Shown here piece by piece: positions 27,264 to 41,000 of a stretch of 64,000 nucleotides of DNA. Source of the stretch: Erigeron canadensis (Eukaryota > Streptophyta > Magnoliopsida > Asterales > Asteraceae). The stretch spans positions 40,990,275-41,054,274 of the forward strand of contig NC_057764.1 of the NCBI RefSeq assembly GCF_010389155.1, given 5' to 3'. The first letter of the stretch is position 1. The number at the start of each line of letters is the position of its first letter. Position numbers and translations under genes: made by a program. The notes beneath the pieces are model-generated. The model saw nothing but the letters and a program-made list of their open reading frames with translations, searched no databases and was not told the DNA's origin.

Positions 27264-27375
27264 AAACTTAAAAGTAAAAGAAAATTTATCTCGTATGAAT
27301 CCCTTTTATCAGCAGACTTAAACTTAAAAGTAAAAGAAAATTTATCTCGTATGAATCCCTTTTATCAGCAGACTG
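27264..27375. repeat. 56-bp tandem duplication
   Basis: Two adjacent near-identical copies (27264-27319 and 27320-27375). Shared words include AAAGAAAATTTATCTCGTAT and CCCTTTTATCAGCAGACT. The high identity implies a recent event. It lies downstream of NFS1, possibly within its 3' transcript. Confidence 0.9.
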
Positions 27376-30284
27376 CGACTTGGTGACATTAGGAGCACAA
27401 CATAACATAGTTGAACCATTAGAGACTAGTTTTTGTTTTGAGGGAGCTGTCGAAATTTCCCTGGTGTTGGTGCCTTATAATTTTTCTTGCTTTTTGGTGG
27501 CCTTTGATCGAAGACATGTCTTGACATAATATATGTATGTATTGAGCCAGATGTAATTACCGAGTATCAAGATGTAAAAGGTTATCTTGTTGATCTAGAC
27601 TGGCTTGTAAATAGGTGTCCCTATTTGTCAACTTATGATGAAGTGATTAAATGATAGTCTGATATGAGCTAATGTTTAAGCATCTAATAAGGCGTTGTTT
27701 GCTTTCAGTGATGTTAATAATGTTAAGTGATTCTTTTCAGGACCTGACGCCTCTTTGAAGTAAAGGAAACACCACTAGCCCGGATCGATTTTGTCAAGGA
27801 ATTTAGTTAAATTTTGCAGTTGCCAAAGAGTGATATAATCATTTACAGTATACTCTTAAAGTGTATGTCTTCACTCGACGTCTGTAATATATGTCAGTTA
27901 TTTTATTTTGATTTGTACACTATCGGTGAATCACAAACACTTGACATTGCTTCTTTATCCATGTAGCTATAAAAACAATAATTCTTATGTTTTTTCACAG
28001 TTCATAATTTCATGCTGTGTAACAATTTTAGCACCCTTTTTAAGAAATTCTGGCCAGGGCTTTTAAGAGTAGTTATTATTTTGTTTACCTATGAAGTAGT
28101 TAGACGCTTCACAAGTTCTAATGTAAGGTCCGACAAGTCATCATATTCTTTCATGGTAAGAGATCACAAGACAATATGTTAGGGTTAAGAATCATAAAAG
28201 AAGATACCCTTGGTGTGTAAAAACTTATGAATTTTCTTTTAGTATTCTCAATGCAGATATACTACTTCCCAGATTTATGAATAGTTAGTGTTAAACTTGT
28301 TTGGCATACAAGTTGTACGAAATTAGAAATAGGGTGAATATTATCTAGATATTTACAAACGAAGGATTAGGGGGTTTCACGTGTGGTTAAAGACTTGGTG
28401 GGTTCACTGGCTCAGCCTGTTAATGATGACTTAATGAGTGTGGTTCGAATCATATGCGATTTTTAATTTGTTTGAATTGTAGTTCGTCATAGGTATCTAT
28501 GACTGGGCCTCCATGGGTTTACATGTTTTCCGTAAATGGGCCAAAATACAACACCAGCATGTCTTACAGCTTTCACCACACATTCACAATTACATTTGCT
28601 AGTTTTTATCTTACTTTCAATTAAAATAAGCTTTAATATGAAAAAAAAATATGAGGTTTTTAAGAAAACCTTGTGTTACTAATACTGTACCACAAGTGAT
28701 TATCGCTTGGTTAATTATCAAATGTAAGTTTCACTTTATCTAATTCATAAGCTAATGATTTAAATTTATAGATTTAAAAAATCACCCTGAAATACATAAA
28801 ATAGTTTTGCTATTTAGATAGAAAGAAAATATAGGGAGCATATATATAGAGATATTCGTCCTTCCAAGTCACAACTACTTGATGGATACATCATCAAACA
28901 TAGTACTAGTACTTGCTAGAGTAGAGCTAGACCTTTAAATATTGGTATATCAAGTGTGAAGTTGGATGGATAGGGTCCCGTTTTCCCATCAATTTTCTAA
29001 TACAATCTCACTCAAAAAGTTTATCCATCCATATATAACAGGAAATAAATGAAGTTAGGTGTAATATCATATAGCACCAGCTCCCTTCAATACCATTATA
29101 TATAATGCCCATATACATAATTGGTTAAATTTATTGTTTACCAAATGGACTGAGTAGTTGTTTGGTTTGATAAATACTAGTAGTATTAAACAAATTTTTT
29201 CTTGAAAACAAAAAAATCTTTTTATAAAACTACACTTATCATTTTTCAAACCTAGTATTTCTCATTAGGGAAATCTCTTGACAGATATATAAGAATATAT
29301 ATAAATAGCTTTTATCTTTTGATCTTGTCTTATAATTTCGAATCAGTTTTTTCTTTTTTAAGAACTACTATGATTTTATTAAAAATGTGCTTCGCGCCTA
29401 AGCAAACACAAGTACAAAAATACTTACAGTACAAAGGAAGGACTCATTGCCCAAACCGGCTATGAAAAACTAAATTTCCTATTGAGATTCATTTGGTGAT
29501 ATGTAGTCACACATCGTCCGTATCCATATTGAGATTCATTTTCTTCCCCACTAACGACCGTTGCCTCTCTCCTCGTGTCGTAAGATCACGCCACAAACGA
29601 ATAGGACTTTCTTTTTTCTTCCCACACTTTCAGCTGCTCGATATCGAATACATTCTAATTCTAATATAAGATATGTTAAAGGTCGTTTTCATCGAGACTC
29701 GTCCGACGATACATGCATAAAAGGGGGGTTAGTAGGACCTTCTATTTTCCCTCTTTTGCTTTATACCCAACTTTCTTTTGCTTTTCGCAAATTCTTCCCC
29801 ATTACTTTCTGACTCCTGTTCCAATATCGCCATTCAACGTTTATTTATTTACCAAACTGCACTCTTATATCCTATCTATAATACTACCATCGCTATTTTA
29901 TCCCATTATATATTTTAGTTTTTCAGAAAACAACTATATACATAAATGCACATATAGACCATAACACATAACATTTTATACGTTTTATACGTATTTTGTA
30001 GGTGATGCGCCTAAGTCGAGGAGTAAACGTATAAAATGTTCTGTGTTTTATTTTTAAGTTTTTTATTTATATCGTTCTTTAAGATAATCACTCAACTATT
30101 ACGCATATGATATTGATAGGTGCTGTCAAAAGTGTTTATATTTATAAGCACTATCGTTTCCTCAATAAACAACACTATAGGAAGATATATTATTTTGACT
30201 ATGTTTCAAAAGGCAAAACTTTACAATTTCCCTTTCCCCACTAAACAATGTCATGTGATGAATTATTGTTTTGATGATGTTTTA

Positions 30285-30405
30285 ATACACAACAACAACA
30301 AAATCCAATCTCTAAGCGGGGTATGGGAGGTGAGCTGTAGACAGTCTTATCTCTACTCATTGGTAGAGAGACTGCTTCTATAAGGAACTCCGGTCAGAAG
30401 AAGTA
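30285..30405 (+). repeat. Au-SINE-like fragment
   Basis: CAACAACAACAAAATCC, then GGGGTATGGGAGGTGAG, GTAGACAGTCTTATC and GGTAGAGAGACTGCTTC, matches the 3' half pattern of the widespread plant Au SINE from memory. The 5' tRNA-related part is not evident. Confidence 0.55.
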
Positions 30406-30633
30406 GAAGGAAAATGTTTTTAATGATCTTTTAAAAGGCAACTATATATACTAGTGTAGTGGTGACATATAAGATGTTGAAACGATTAATGGTAATGGGA
30501 ATTTTGCTGATATGACACTTCATTTGGTTACCATTGTCACAACTATAGTCGAAAACATGATTTTTAACCTGTGACTCAATTTGTATGAGTTAAGACATTT
30601 TTATATATTACATGAAATTGTAACATTGTATAT

Positions 30634-30812
30634 GGGAGAAGTGAAGGTGGGGTGGTCTCACACCTAACTTGGGTGAAATACCCCTCACATCTTATTTTTT
30701 ATTTTATAAAAATCAGGGGGCCCATCATTTATTCATTAATATTAAAATATTAATATGTGAGAGTTTGTTTCACCCAACTTAGGTGTGTGACAACCCCACA
30801 CTCACTTTTCTC
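30634..30812. mobile_element. MULE-type MITE, copy 1 (179 bp)
   Basis: Arms of about 45-55 bp run inward from both ends, sharing CACACCTAA(C/G)TTGGGTGAAA. A perfect 9-bp duplication ATTGTATAT lies at 30625-30633 and 30813-30821. Noncoding. Confidence 0.85.
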
Positions 30813-31215
30813 ATTGTATATATGTGTTGTCTTTTAAAAATAAGTTATAAGTTGATTATTCTAATACATTTACCAAAATATTATATATTTGATAATTTTG
30901 AGTCATTAATTTCCAGTTTATCTTCAAATTCATACTAAAAGGATCAAAAATACATATATGACATAAAAGAAAATTTAACCATATATATAATATATAATAT
31001 ATAACAATGGTATCAAATTCAACAATCATAAATCTGCGACTCACAATGACTTGGTCCAAGTTCACATCGTGACTTGTTAGAGTCAAGAGTAAAAAGGGTT
31101 CATCTAACAAATCGCCTCAATTTTTTATATAAATCGACTCGACTTGTAAATGTCGATTTATGACTTGTAAATGATCACAATCATATCAGATGAAAATTGT
31201 ATTGTATATTTATAT

Positions 31216-31391
31216 GAGAAAAGTGAGTATGAGGCTGTTATTCACCAAACTTGGATAAAAAATCTTTCACATACTAATATTTTAATATTTTAAATAAATG
31301 TTTAGACCCCATGATTTTTATGGTTTAAAAAAAGGTATATGAATAGTTTTTCACCAACATAGGTGTCTGACATCATCGTATTCCCTTCCCT
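31216..31391. mobile_element. MULE-type MITE, copy 2 of the same family (176 bp)
   Basis: The left end GAGAAAAGTGAGTATGAGG closely matches the inverted right end of copy 1. The CACC(A/T)A...TTGG core of the arms is kept but more diverged. A 9-bp duplication TATTTATAT lies at 31207-31215 and 31392-31400. Confidence 0.75.
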
Positions 31392-33356
31392 TATTTATAT
31401 ACCGTTTAAATTGGAAAGAAAGAAAGAAAGGGCACTAATGGGAACTTCATGTGATTCTTTTCTTTAATTTTTAGGTCTCCAAACATCAAACTTTATAAAA
31501 GTTTACTATACATGTTTTTTCTCAGGACAAAAATCAGTATATTAATAGCTACTTAAAAACTATAATAAATGCATTAAATTTTGTACCTCACACGCTACAT
31601 AAATTAAATTATTAAACACATTTGGGCGTGTATATATCATTGCTATTACTGTTATTTCTCTACAAAATAAATTTCCTTAAAATTTAATTGCTTTTATTTT
31701 CCTTCATGCTATTTTGGTTCCCACTCCAAAACAGAGTTTTGACCGTTGCGCTCTCTCTGTCTCTCTCACTCATCTCTCTCTCTCTCTCTCTCTCATTCAT
31801 TCATACACACCACCAAGTGTGTGTTTTTGGTGTTTGTGTGTGTTTTTTTGGACCCCCTCTGTTTCTTATCTATATTCTAGAATCTTAAAATTTATTTTTT
31901 ATATTATTGTTTTACACCAAGAAGTGTGTATTTGTGTGTGTTTTTGAAGCTAGTAACACATAAAGCACAATTTTTTCTCATTCCCATCATTAATTAAGAA
32001 ATACCCAGGTGAGTATCATTCACTAACTGCATGTTTAATTACTCCTATTTTTCTTGAACTATTATTTTACTATATTTTAAAGCATGAAACTTTATAGCTT
32101 ATTTCATGTTTCTTTATTATATGTATAATAAATAAGTGCTTGTTGCTTGTTTCTTTATAACCATTTCTTGATTTTGGTAATAAAGTTTCAATCTTGAATA
32201 TTTATTATGTTTATTAAATGTAGGATTGACCTATATATGTATTTGATGGTTTTGTATCTCTATATTTCTTAGAGCTTTAATGGTAATTTTTGTTTTTTAT
32301 AGTTTAATATATCTGTGATTCTTATTGCTTGAAAAACTGATAATCAAGAGTCATTTAATCTTTAAAATGTTTATGTTAGAACTTAAAATAGAATGCTAAA
32401 AAATAATTATATGAAAAATATTCAACTTTTTTTTGACATTAATCATCTTTACAAAATGGGTATTTTCATTATATTATTTCTTTATGTTTTACACATTTTT
32501 CCCCAATTCAATAGTTCAATATTATATTTTTTATTTTCTGGCAAAATATGACTGTTAAAGGTTTTTTAGCAGAAGCTTTAGTCAAGAAGAAGCTATGATT
32601 ACTAAGATTTTTTTCATTTTATTTTTTGGAGTTTCCCAATGTTCTAATAATTCTCTTTTTCTTTCCTATTAATGCTTTAACAAAAGCTAATTAATTATAC
32701 GTATTTTAAGAAATACTTTTTACCATTGGATTATTTGTTTTGTATTTTTTTTTCACCCATGTGATGAATTCTGCAAGGCTGCAGCTTGTACCTCAATTAA
32801 ACTTTATCTTTTGTTTCTTTGTCCCAAAAAAGATGATTTCTGTACTTTCTTCTAATTTTTAGTTTGATATTGTTCTAAGTTAATTTTTTTCATTAGTAAG
32901 TTCTTTTGTTATCATTTTTAGACGTTTTTCCGGTGTCTTTCAACTTACATTGAGCTTAATGTAGAGCCTTAGAATAAGTTATATTGTTCTGCTATGTCTT
33001 CCTGACTTTCATGAATTTCCAAAATCATTTCTACAGTTTGACTTTGGAAGTCAAATTTGTATTTGCAAAATCTACAATTAAATGTATTAGTCTTGCGTTT
33101 TTTTAGCATAATTTTTTTCAGCACATAACTATAGGCTTGTATGTTTGATACACTAATCAAGATTTCTTCTTACAAAACATCTTCCCACCGAAATTCCAAA
33201 CGTTAAAATCACTTGTTTTACTTTGAAAAAGGTCAAATCTCCTGTGCACTTCATTATTTATTTGACTTATTTTTTGAATTGAAACAGGCCTGAATATCCC
33301 ATATGAATCTGGTAAAACCCCCTGATTCGAAATATAAAAACTCGTGAAATCAAGAA
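31392..33356 (+). promoter_or_regulatory. Leader and probable 5' UTR intron of the DUF630/DUF632 gene
   Basis: A CT microsatellite at about 31750-31795 is typical of plant core promoters or leaders. A strong donor CCAG|GTGAGTATC at 32009 and an acceptor GAAACAG at 33287 define a plausible 1279-bp intron in the leader, T-rich throughout. There is no coding frame within it. Confidence 0.6.
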
Positions 33357-36300
33357 ATGGGATGTTCTTCATCAAAGTTGGATGATGAAGAAGCTGTACA
33401 ACTCTGTAAAGATCGAAAAAACTTTATCAAGAAAGCTGTCGAACAACGAACCAAATTCGCTTCTGGTCATAAAGCTTATCTTCAATCACTTAGAAGAGTT
33501 TCTGCTGCCCTTAAAGATTACGTAGAAGGTGATGAACCCCGTGAATTCTCATTAGACTCCTTTGCTACACCACCATTTCCAACAAACAAAAAAACTGCAC
33601 CAAGATTCATCACCATTTCACCAAATTCATTCACCATTGAACAGCCAAGAGTTAACTATCTTAGATCAGGTGGAAACCCGTCAGTTTTTGTAGAAGAAAG
33701 GCTACCCGAGTCACCGGAAATAGCAAGAGTCGAGTCATATAACCAGTCACCCGCTTACCAATATGCAGCTGATAGTTTCTTTGGTATGCAATCACAATCA
33801 CCACCTTCGTCCATTTTTAGTTACAGTAGACCAAATTTACCGCCACCTTCACCTCAAAGATCATCACCGTGGGATTTCTTATGGAATCCATTTGCGTCTT
33901 TGGATTATTCCGGGTATTCCACAAGAAACAGTATTCATCAAAGTGTTTTTGATGAGCAACAAGTTAGAGAAGAAGAAGGCATTCCAGAGCTTGAGGAAGA
34001 AACCGAACATGAGTTTGAAATAGATCATAACCATATTCATAGAGTGAACAGGAGATCAAACATTCATGTGAATCATGATCATAGAGATGAAGTAACAGTT
34101 GAAGATGTTGATGATGATGATGACGATGATGATGAGTTTGAAACGGATAGTGGGGAGGAAACTGACTCTGAACATGAACTAGAAACGCCACCCTTGGTGA
34201 GTAAAACTCAAAATCTCGAGGTTTCAAAGGCGGAGAGTTCGGGGAAGGTTGTGAATAATGGGAAGGGAGATGCCGTTGCAAATCATGAAAGGAGCAAAAG
34301 CGAAGGAACACCAGGGTTCACGGTTTATGTGAACCGTAGACCAACAAGCATGTCAGAAGTTATTAAAGATCTTGAAGCTCAGTTCATGATCATTTCTGAT
34401 TCAGCAAAAGAGCTTTCGGTTATGTTAGAGGCTAATCGGGCTCAGTACGCTTCAACGTCACACGAACTCACAGGTTAGCGTGATAGATACTAAAGTTGCA
34501 GTTTCGAACTAATTATTTCAGGCTTGGCAAACGGGTTGGCAGGATAACTTGTCAGAAAGGATAATTTATCTGGGAAAGAACGCGTTCGCCAGCGCACATT
34601 TTGTTATGATATTTAAATTTTGTAAAATAAATTATGTTTCAAGTATTACGGAAAACCCTATATCATATAAATCATGACCTAGAATAAGTAATGAATTTTC
34701 TTTGGTTTTGTAACACTTACCCGTTTGACCTGTCTGGCCCATTTTACATGTTTCCTTTCAACTTTACCCACTTTGACCTGTTAGCGATAAGAGAACACAA
34801 TTGACCCATATATAAAAGGGGCAAAATAGTCCCATGTACATTACTCTTTAATAAGCGGATTCAGCTTATATACTATTTTTAACCGGTAAGTGGGTAAGCA
34901 ATTTTAAACTAAAGGGTCAAATGTCGTTTTTTTTTGTTTTTTGAATGGCACCCCACTGAAAGTTTAAGGCACAAAACATCCTAAATCTTTTTATTAACAC
35001 ATAGATGATCATTGAAAAGTCCTTTGTAATGATATTTTGGCTTGCTGGTTAGTTATAAAAAGTGTTCGTGTGTCTAACACATCCGACCCACCCATACGAA
35101 ATAGTTACCCAATTTGACCAATCACTCACACTGCCTGGCCCGTCCCTTATACCACCTTTAAGAGATATTCACTCTATCAAACAATTTGTAATTACACATT
35201 TACACCTCTTATAGAGAGAAAATTGATGCATCTTAAAATTTTATTACAGGTATGCAAAATGCTACTTTTATACAGGATGTTTTTCTGAAGCTAAAAAGTC
35301 TATCCAATGTTCTGATTGAAATAATGAAACTGGACTGGAGTGACTATAATATACATCAAAGACTACATAATACATACAACTCATAAATCTTTTAGGAAGT
35401 TCAAAATGGAATCAACATCACTGATTTCGTGTTTCTTTGGTTCTTATTCACACCCAACAGCTATGAAGATCTTGAATCCAATGGCATTATTGCGGTCTGC
35501 ATCGTCTTCTCGCTCAAACTCATCAAGATTCTTGATGAATTCTTCTGGCAGTTCAAAAGAAGATGGTTATGTTAGCAGCAGTGATTTATCTGACGATTCG
35601 TGTATCTTTCACAACAGTCATCAATCGACTCTTGACAAACTATATGCTTGGGAGAAAAAACTGTACCAGGAAGTTAAGGTATATATCGTCTGCCTTTCTG
35701 TAAATCATCCATGGGTATTATTGTCGTTTAGCCAGTAATGGCAGCTTCTTTTGTCTAACTTCACAGGCTGGTGAACGAATTCGTATAGCGTATGACAAAA
35801 AATGTGCTCAACTTAGGAACCATGATGCTAAAGGTGATGATCATTCATCCCTTGATAAAACAAGAAATGCCATTAGAGATTTGCATACACAGATTAAGGT
35901 TTCAATACACTCGGTTGAAGCTGTATCAAAAAGGATTGAAACTTTAAGGGATCAAGAACTGCAGCCACAGCTTCTCGAATTGATCCAAGGGTAATGTTAT
36001 CATTTCATTACTTCATAGTTCATTTCAGTATTACATAATAACTTTTCTTTTTTTTTTTTTGGTGAAAACTGGGAATATATTATTATGAATTGACAAAGAT
36101 GCCATTTTTTTGATGATACATGAACCAGTTTATCAAGAATGTGGAAGGTAATGGCCGAGTGTCATCAAACTCAGAAACGAACACTAGATGAAGCCAAGAT
36201 TTTACTAGCGGGGACACCTTCCAAACCCAAAAAGTACACACAGGGTCACCCTAGTGAGCCACACCGGCTAGCCCGCTCTGCTACCAATCTTGAATTCGAA

Positions 36301-36846
36301 TTACAAAATTGGAAAGTTAGTTTCGAGTCGTGGGTCACTTCTCAAAAAGCCTACATTCACGCGATTACTGGCTGGCTACTAAGGTGCATTGGGTCAAACT
36401 CCAATAACACCACAAAATTCCCATTCTCACCTCGAAGGTCTAGTGGTGCCCCACCAATATTTGGGCTGTGCATCCAATGGGCTAGACTACTTGACTCAAT
36501 CAGTGAGGTCCCTGTGCTAGACGGGCTAGACTTTTTTGCAGCAGGGGTTGGTTCTTTATATGTACAGCAGCTAAAAGAAGGAGGTGGTGGTAGTTCAGGC
36601 CTTGGATCGTCAAAGCGGTATGGTAGCAGCTCCGGGATGGAGATGGTGGAGAGCGGGCGTCAAGATGAGGAGGAAACTGTGGAGAAAATGGCTGAAGTCG
36701 CCATTAGAGTGTTGTGTGCTGGAATGTCAGTTGCTGTTAGTTCATTAACAGAATTTGCTCTATCTTCTGCTCAAGGATATGCTGATTTGATCAAGCAGTG
36801 GGAGAGTGCCACGTATCCAGAAAGTAGTAATGGGTCCAAGGTGTAA
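33357..36846 (+). CDS. DUF630/DUF632 protein (REL2/NRG2-like), complete
   Basis: Four exons (33357-34473, 35461-35678, 35767-35990, 36129-36846) give 758 aa. The start MGCSSSKLDDEEAVQLCKDR is the DUF630 hallmark, with Gly2 and Cys3 fit for myristoylation and palmitoylation, implying a membrane-associated pool. A Pro/Ser-rich middle and an acidic run (eight consecutive Asp at about residues 252-259) follow. DUF632 occupies the second half: SEVIKDLEAQF, LNPMALLRSAS, YAWEKKLYQEVK, LELIQGLSRMWKVMAECHQ, LDGLDFFAAGVGSLY and AGMSVAVSSLTEFA. The intron-1 acceptor at 35460 was chosen because it restores TAMKILNP, the family reading. Relatives include rice REL2 (leaf rolling) and Arabidopsis NRG2 (nitrate signalling); which one this gene matches in function is not decidable here. 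Confidence 0.93.
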
Positions 36847-38017
36847 TTTCTGGGGATTTTTGTGTTTGTATTTGCTTTTGGGGTAGTTAGTTTTGTTAGG
36901 TGTAATTAGTTAAAGAATATTATATTCTTTTGTGTCTTATATAAGATCCATTTGGATGGAGATTAGTAGCTAGAATTAGTTGTGGGAAAAGAGTAGTTGT
37001 AACTTTTAGACTAACAAAGTAACAAACCATAAAGCACGGAATATCTTGCAAAAATGGACAAGATAATATTAATTTGAACTATTAGGGATGTCTTCTCCCC
37101 TTTTCATTCTTTTATTATTATTTTTTTTTCCCTTTTTTTGTATTCTTACAAGTAAAGACTACCTAGTTGAACACTAGCTGAAATATTAGTCTGATGCAGT
37201 TATGAAACTGCAAAATTAGATAGAGACTATACAAAAAAAAAGGAATGAAAGAGATGAATTAATGATACGATTGAAATTTGAAGCAAGCGAACAATAAATC
37301 AAAATATAACATTTTTTTCTTGAAATAACAAGGTTTGATTTAAGAATGAAATTAAATCCTATTAAGTATGTTTAAAAAGTTCAGAATAATTATGTCTACT
37401 CACTCCAAGTCTACAAACACATGAGCTGGTCAATCTTGTTAGGCTTCCCTGTTAAGGAACTTATGTCCTCGGATTAATGTATTATTTGCGGCTTGATCAA
37501 TATCAAACAACAGGAGGCTTCACAACTCAGAACCGAGATGTTCTCTCATAAGCTAAAATATAAATGATCGTCACTGGAATCTACAAGCCTTGAATTAGGT
37601 ACAATTGGGCCTAACAAGGCTTAGGAACTTTTATCAAACAATGACAATCGAGTTTAAAACCATTACAATATGAGAACCAATCAGTCAAAAAGTCCTAATA
37701 TAACATAAGCCTCTTTATACTCTAATGTCTAATCTCTTAACACTTATACAACTTCCTTCCCCACTTTGGGGGAAAACATATCTTGACAGGCTTCTGAAAT
37801 GGAGAACCATTTCTTTGGACTGGGTAACCGTCCGTTAAGAGTTAATCCCAAAATGATTCGTGGCCTAAACAATGATTCTCTTGTTGATTCGACTTGATGC
37901 TAACCACAGTCTATACCCACTCTTCAACGTGACCTAGACACATGTTTACAGATGTTGTACACAAATGCAGTTTTCATGACACCAGTTGTATGGTAGACTG
38001 GTAGTTGACACATTTTG
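36847..38017. other. Intergenic between convergent genes
   Basis: The 3' flanks of the DUF630/DUF632 gene (+) and DET1 (-) face each other. AT-rich; no further gene is seen. Confidence 0.6.
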
Positions 38018-41000
38018 CTATCTACGGAAGTGAATATTAACAAAAGCAGGCTGCAAAAACAGAGTCTGCTGAACTGAAAGAGCAAGGGGCAAAACTGGAT
38101 GAAAAAGAAATGAAGATATCCTCTTCGTCCTGCAATCTGTAATGCCAGCTTCGGGTCCTGATAAGCCAATAAAATATTTAAGATTATTATTATTATCATC
38201 GATCAATATCTTCCTGCATTAAACAGGCAAGAGAAAGATCGATTTTCAATCTGTTACAAAGTCTATTGTTGTGCTCATTCAATATACCTGGCTTAATTTT
38301 GAACTTAAGGGTATGTGGAGGCCTTCGTAAGATAAACTTGATTGGATGGTCAGTCGACTGTCTATGACGATCAGCTGCAGAAATAAGCTGCAAACAGATA
38401 TATACATATAACAGCTTTTATATAGAGCCTAAGTTATGCCATAATGTAAGTGCTCAAAAAAGGAAACTTAAGTCGATAATGGAATGTTTAAAATGGCACA
38501 CTTATGAAGTCATAACTTGTATAGAAGACTAACCTTTTCATCAAATCTAAATAGAGACTGATCAAAATAGGGTGAAGGACTCTGAGACTGACAATTAAAT
38601 GGCAAAGAGGCCATCACTTTCTTAACAAACTGCATGTATAAAGTGACAATAAAAGGTCATGCAATGAAGCTTCAAAGGACCTTGAAACCGTGCCCTTTAA
38701 CTTATGAGATCAGAACTGAACATTTTTCAATTAAACATTTGATACTGATATTGTTCCAAAGAAAAAACCAACAATTAGCTGCTGTCAAAAGTCAGAGTGC
38801 GCATTTTTTTTTGAATTCCATAGTGACTTGGCTTTGGGGTGGTTTCTCCGTGGACAATGCCACCTTAAATCGTTTTTTATGGAAAGGGTAAATAGTGTAA
38901 TATCAAGAAACTGAGAAAGTAGGATGAAGAAACATAAAACAGAGATCTTACCAAAGAAAAGCTTGTAGCTTTATTTTTACTGCTTCTCAATTGCTCGAGA
39001 GCATGAATGTTATTTGAGTGAGAGGATATAAAATTCATATATGGGGTATTTTTGGACGGTACATGGAAATGATCACAAAACTGTTCAAACAACATATAGA
39101 GCTCATCCGAGGACATCTGCAAGATATTTCGAGGTAAAATTGATTTGGTAAGCAGAGAAAATATTATAACTTCCCTTATACAAACTTTAAGAACTAAGAA
39201 ACTCCACGTACTAATGTAAATACATATACCTGATAAAAGGCAATAATTTCTGTTGATTCCATGTTATATACAGCAAAAAATGCAGGGTGGTTATCAGCAT
39301 TTCGGGACACCTGTATCACGTGGACAACAAATGACAGAGCATGTGTTTGATATTATGAAGCACAAGTATTTCATACGCACCAAGTGTAGTTACTTGTAAT
39401 ATGAAAACATGTGATGTCTATTAGTCTATACATTCTCTCTCTATACAATTACGATCTCTTATAGTAAAAAGACAACAAATGGTAAGAATAGGAATGCTTA
39501 CTGCTCCATCAACACTTCCAAACTTGATTAGTAAGTGATGCCGGTCCAGAAATTGCACCTACCCAAAAGAAGAGAACAACATTTTCATCACTTTTTGGGA
39601 ACAGAACACAGAAAGTATTAGAGAAGTCAAAGCCTACCTTCCATATAATCAAGTCAACATAATCTTGAAAGTGAAAATAAAACTTCTTCTTAAGGGATTG
39701 AATTCTCTGAATAAACAAATGATTAGATCATTAAGCAGAGAAACCACATGTGACAAACATGACATATAAAATGCACAAACATGTATATACTCAGAAATTA
39801 ATGGGGTGTTTGGTTGTACGTTTTTAAAGTGATTATATGACATGGTACTAATCAGAACCAAAAATTCAAAATAAATATTCATAACAAAACCAGCAGTATC
39901 AGAGGTATATGGATGTGTTTCTATTGTTTCGAGTTGTAATAGTCAGATACCTACATGTTAGAGTGTCAATCAGACTATTAAGCAACTTTAATAGATAATA
40001 CGATCAAAAACTGTTTTATTCTAGAAGTGCAGACATTTTGTTAGATAGTGTGAAAGTCTTCCAAAATTAGATACAAAGAAATAGGTAAATAACCTATTTA
40101 CCAGTTTCATTGCAGCTGGTTTATTACCTGAATATCCAAAATGAATGTTCAACTTTTATAATAAAGAATCAGTTCAAAAGGACAGATCCAAACACCCGGC
40201 AACAAAAAGTTTGATAGTTGATGACCAACCATAGTTTCATCTGTTTCTTCATTACGTATCCCCCGGACTATAAAAGAAAGCAATCTTTGCTTTATACCAC
40301 TCAGGAAAGGGTTTTCTTGAGCTGGCGGTTCAAGATTTGGGGCATTCATAGCATGATTCATGGGCATGTGTTGTGATTGACTTTTGTCAATATTTGAAAT
40401 GGTCTGCAACATAAACCAAGTTATGTAAATTCAAAATGTTTCTCCAAAACCAAAACAACTGCAGAAGATGACTGCAGGCCATATAAATCACTCTAGCATA
40501 AATGGATTTGATCATATTATATGTGCACTTTTTTGTTGAAGCTAATAGAGTTGAGGTTTTGGTGGATATAGAGCACAAAAAAGTTAACACACGACCAGAT
40601 GTTTTCTACACGTTCACAGTCAATACCAACCTCATGTTTTGTAGCATTTGATATACGTAAAGCACTCAAGCAAGATTACATTACACATCATGGTCATCGT
40701 TAATTAATGTGTTTATTTTCATCTCTTCCATTAGAAAAGAAAAATACTCCGTGTCATATAAAAGTCGCAAGATCCATTTTGAGGCCGTGCATCGAGTGTA
40801 ACATTTTTATGTCGGCATATTGCAAGTTAAACTCATTAATCTTTATATTTACAAAATATTTATTGAGCATATTCCACTTGTCAATTGTCATTGCGAGAGA
40901 TAGGATACAGCAGAAAGCAAAGAGTCTCCTTGCATAGTCAAATCGAAAGGTACTGAGGTCATATGACTACAGCCTCTACAGTTTGCAAAATGATCAGGTT

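Larger units (their letters stand above)
26923..30633. other. NFS1 3' region and intergenic sequence
   Basis: Holds the NFS1 3' UTR, a 56-bp tandem duplication at 27264-27375, a tRNA-like segment at 28380-28460 with a good B box (GGTTCGAATC at about 28443) suggesting a SINE relic, a short hairpin at 29963-30050, and an Au-SINE-like fragment near 30290-30400. Open frames around 29560-29960 are low-complexity and have no homology I recognise. Confidence 0.45.

Noticed and set aside
28380..28460. Possible functional tRNA gene
   Set aside because: A good B box (GGTTCGAATC) is present, but no acceptor stem or anticodon arm folds around it; more like a SINE head.
29561..29964. Overlapping frames near 29.6-29.9 kb on the plus strand
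   Set aside because: Phe/Ser/Pro-rich translation, no family resemblance, no splice partners or conserved start context.
33964..34311. Minus-strand frame rich in HHH/PPP opposite the DUF630/DUF632 exon
   Set aside because: Antisense reading of the acidic Asp run (GAT repeats read as ATC/CAT).
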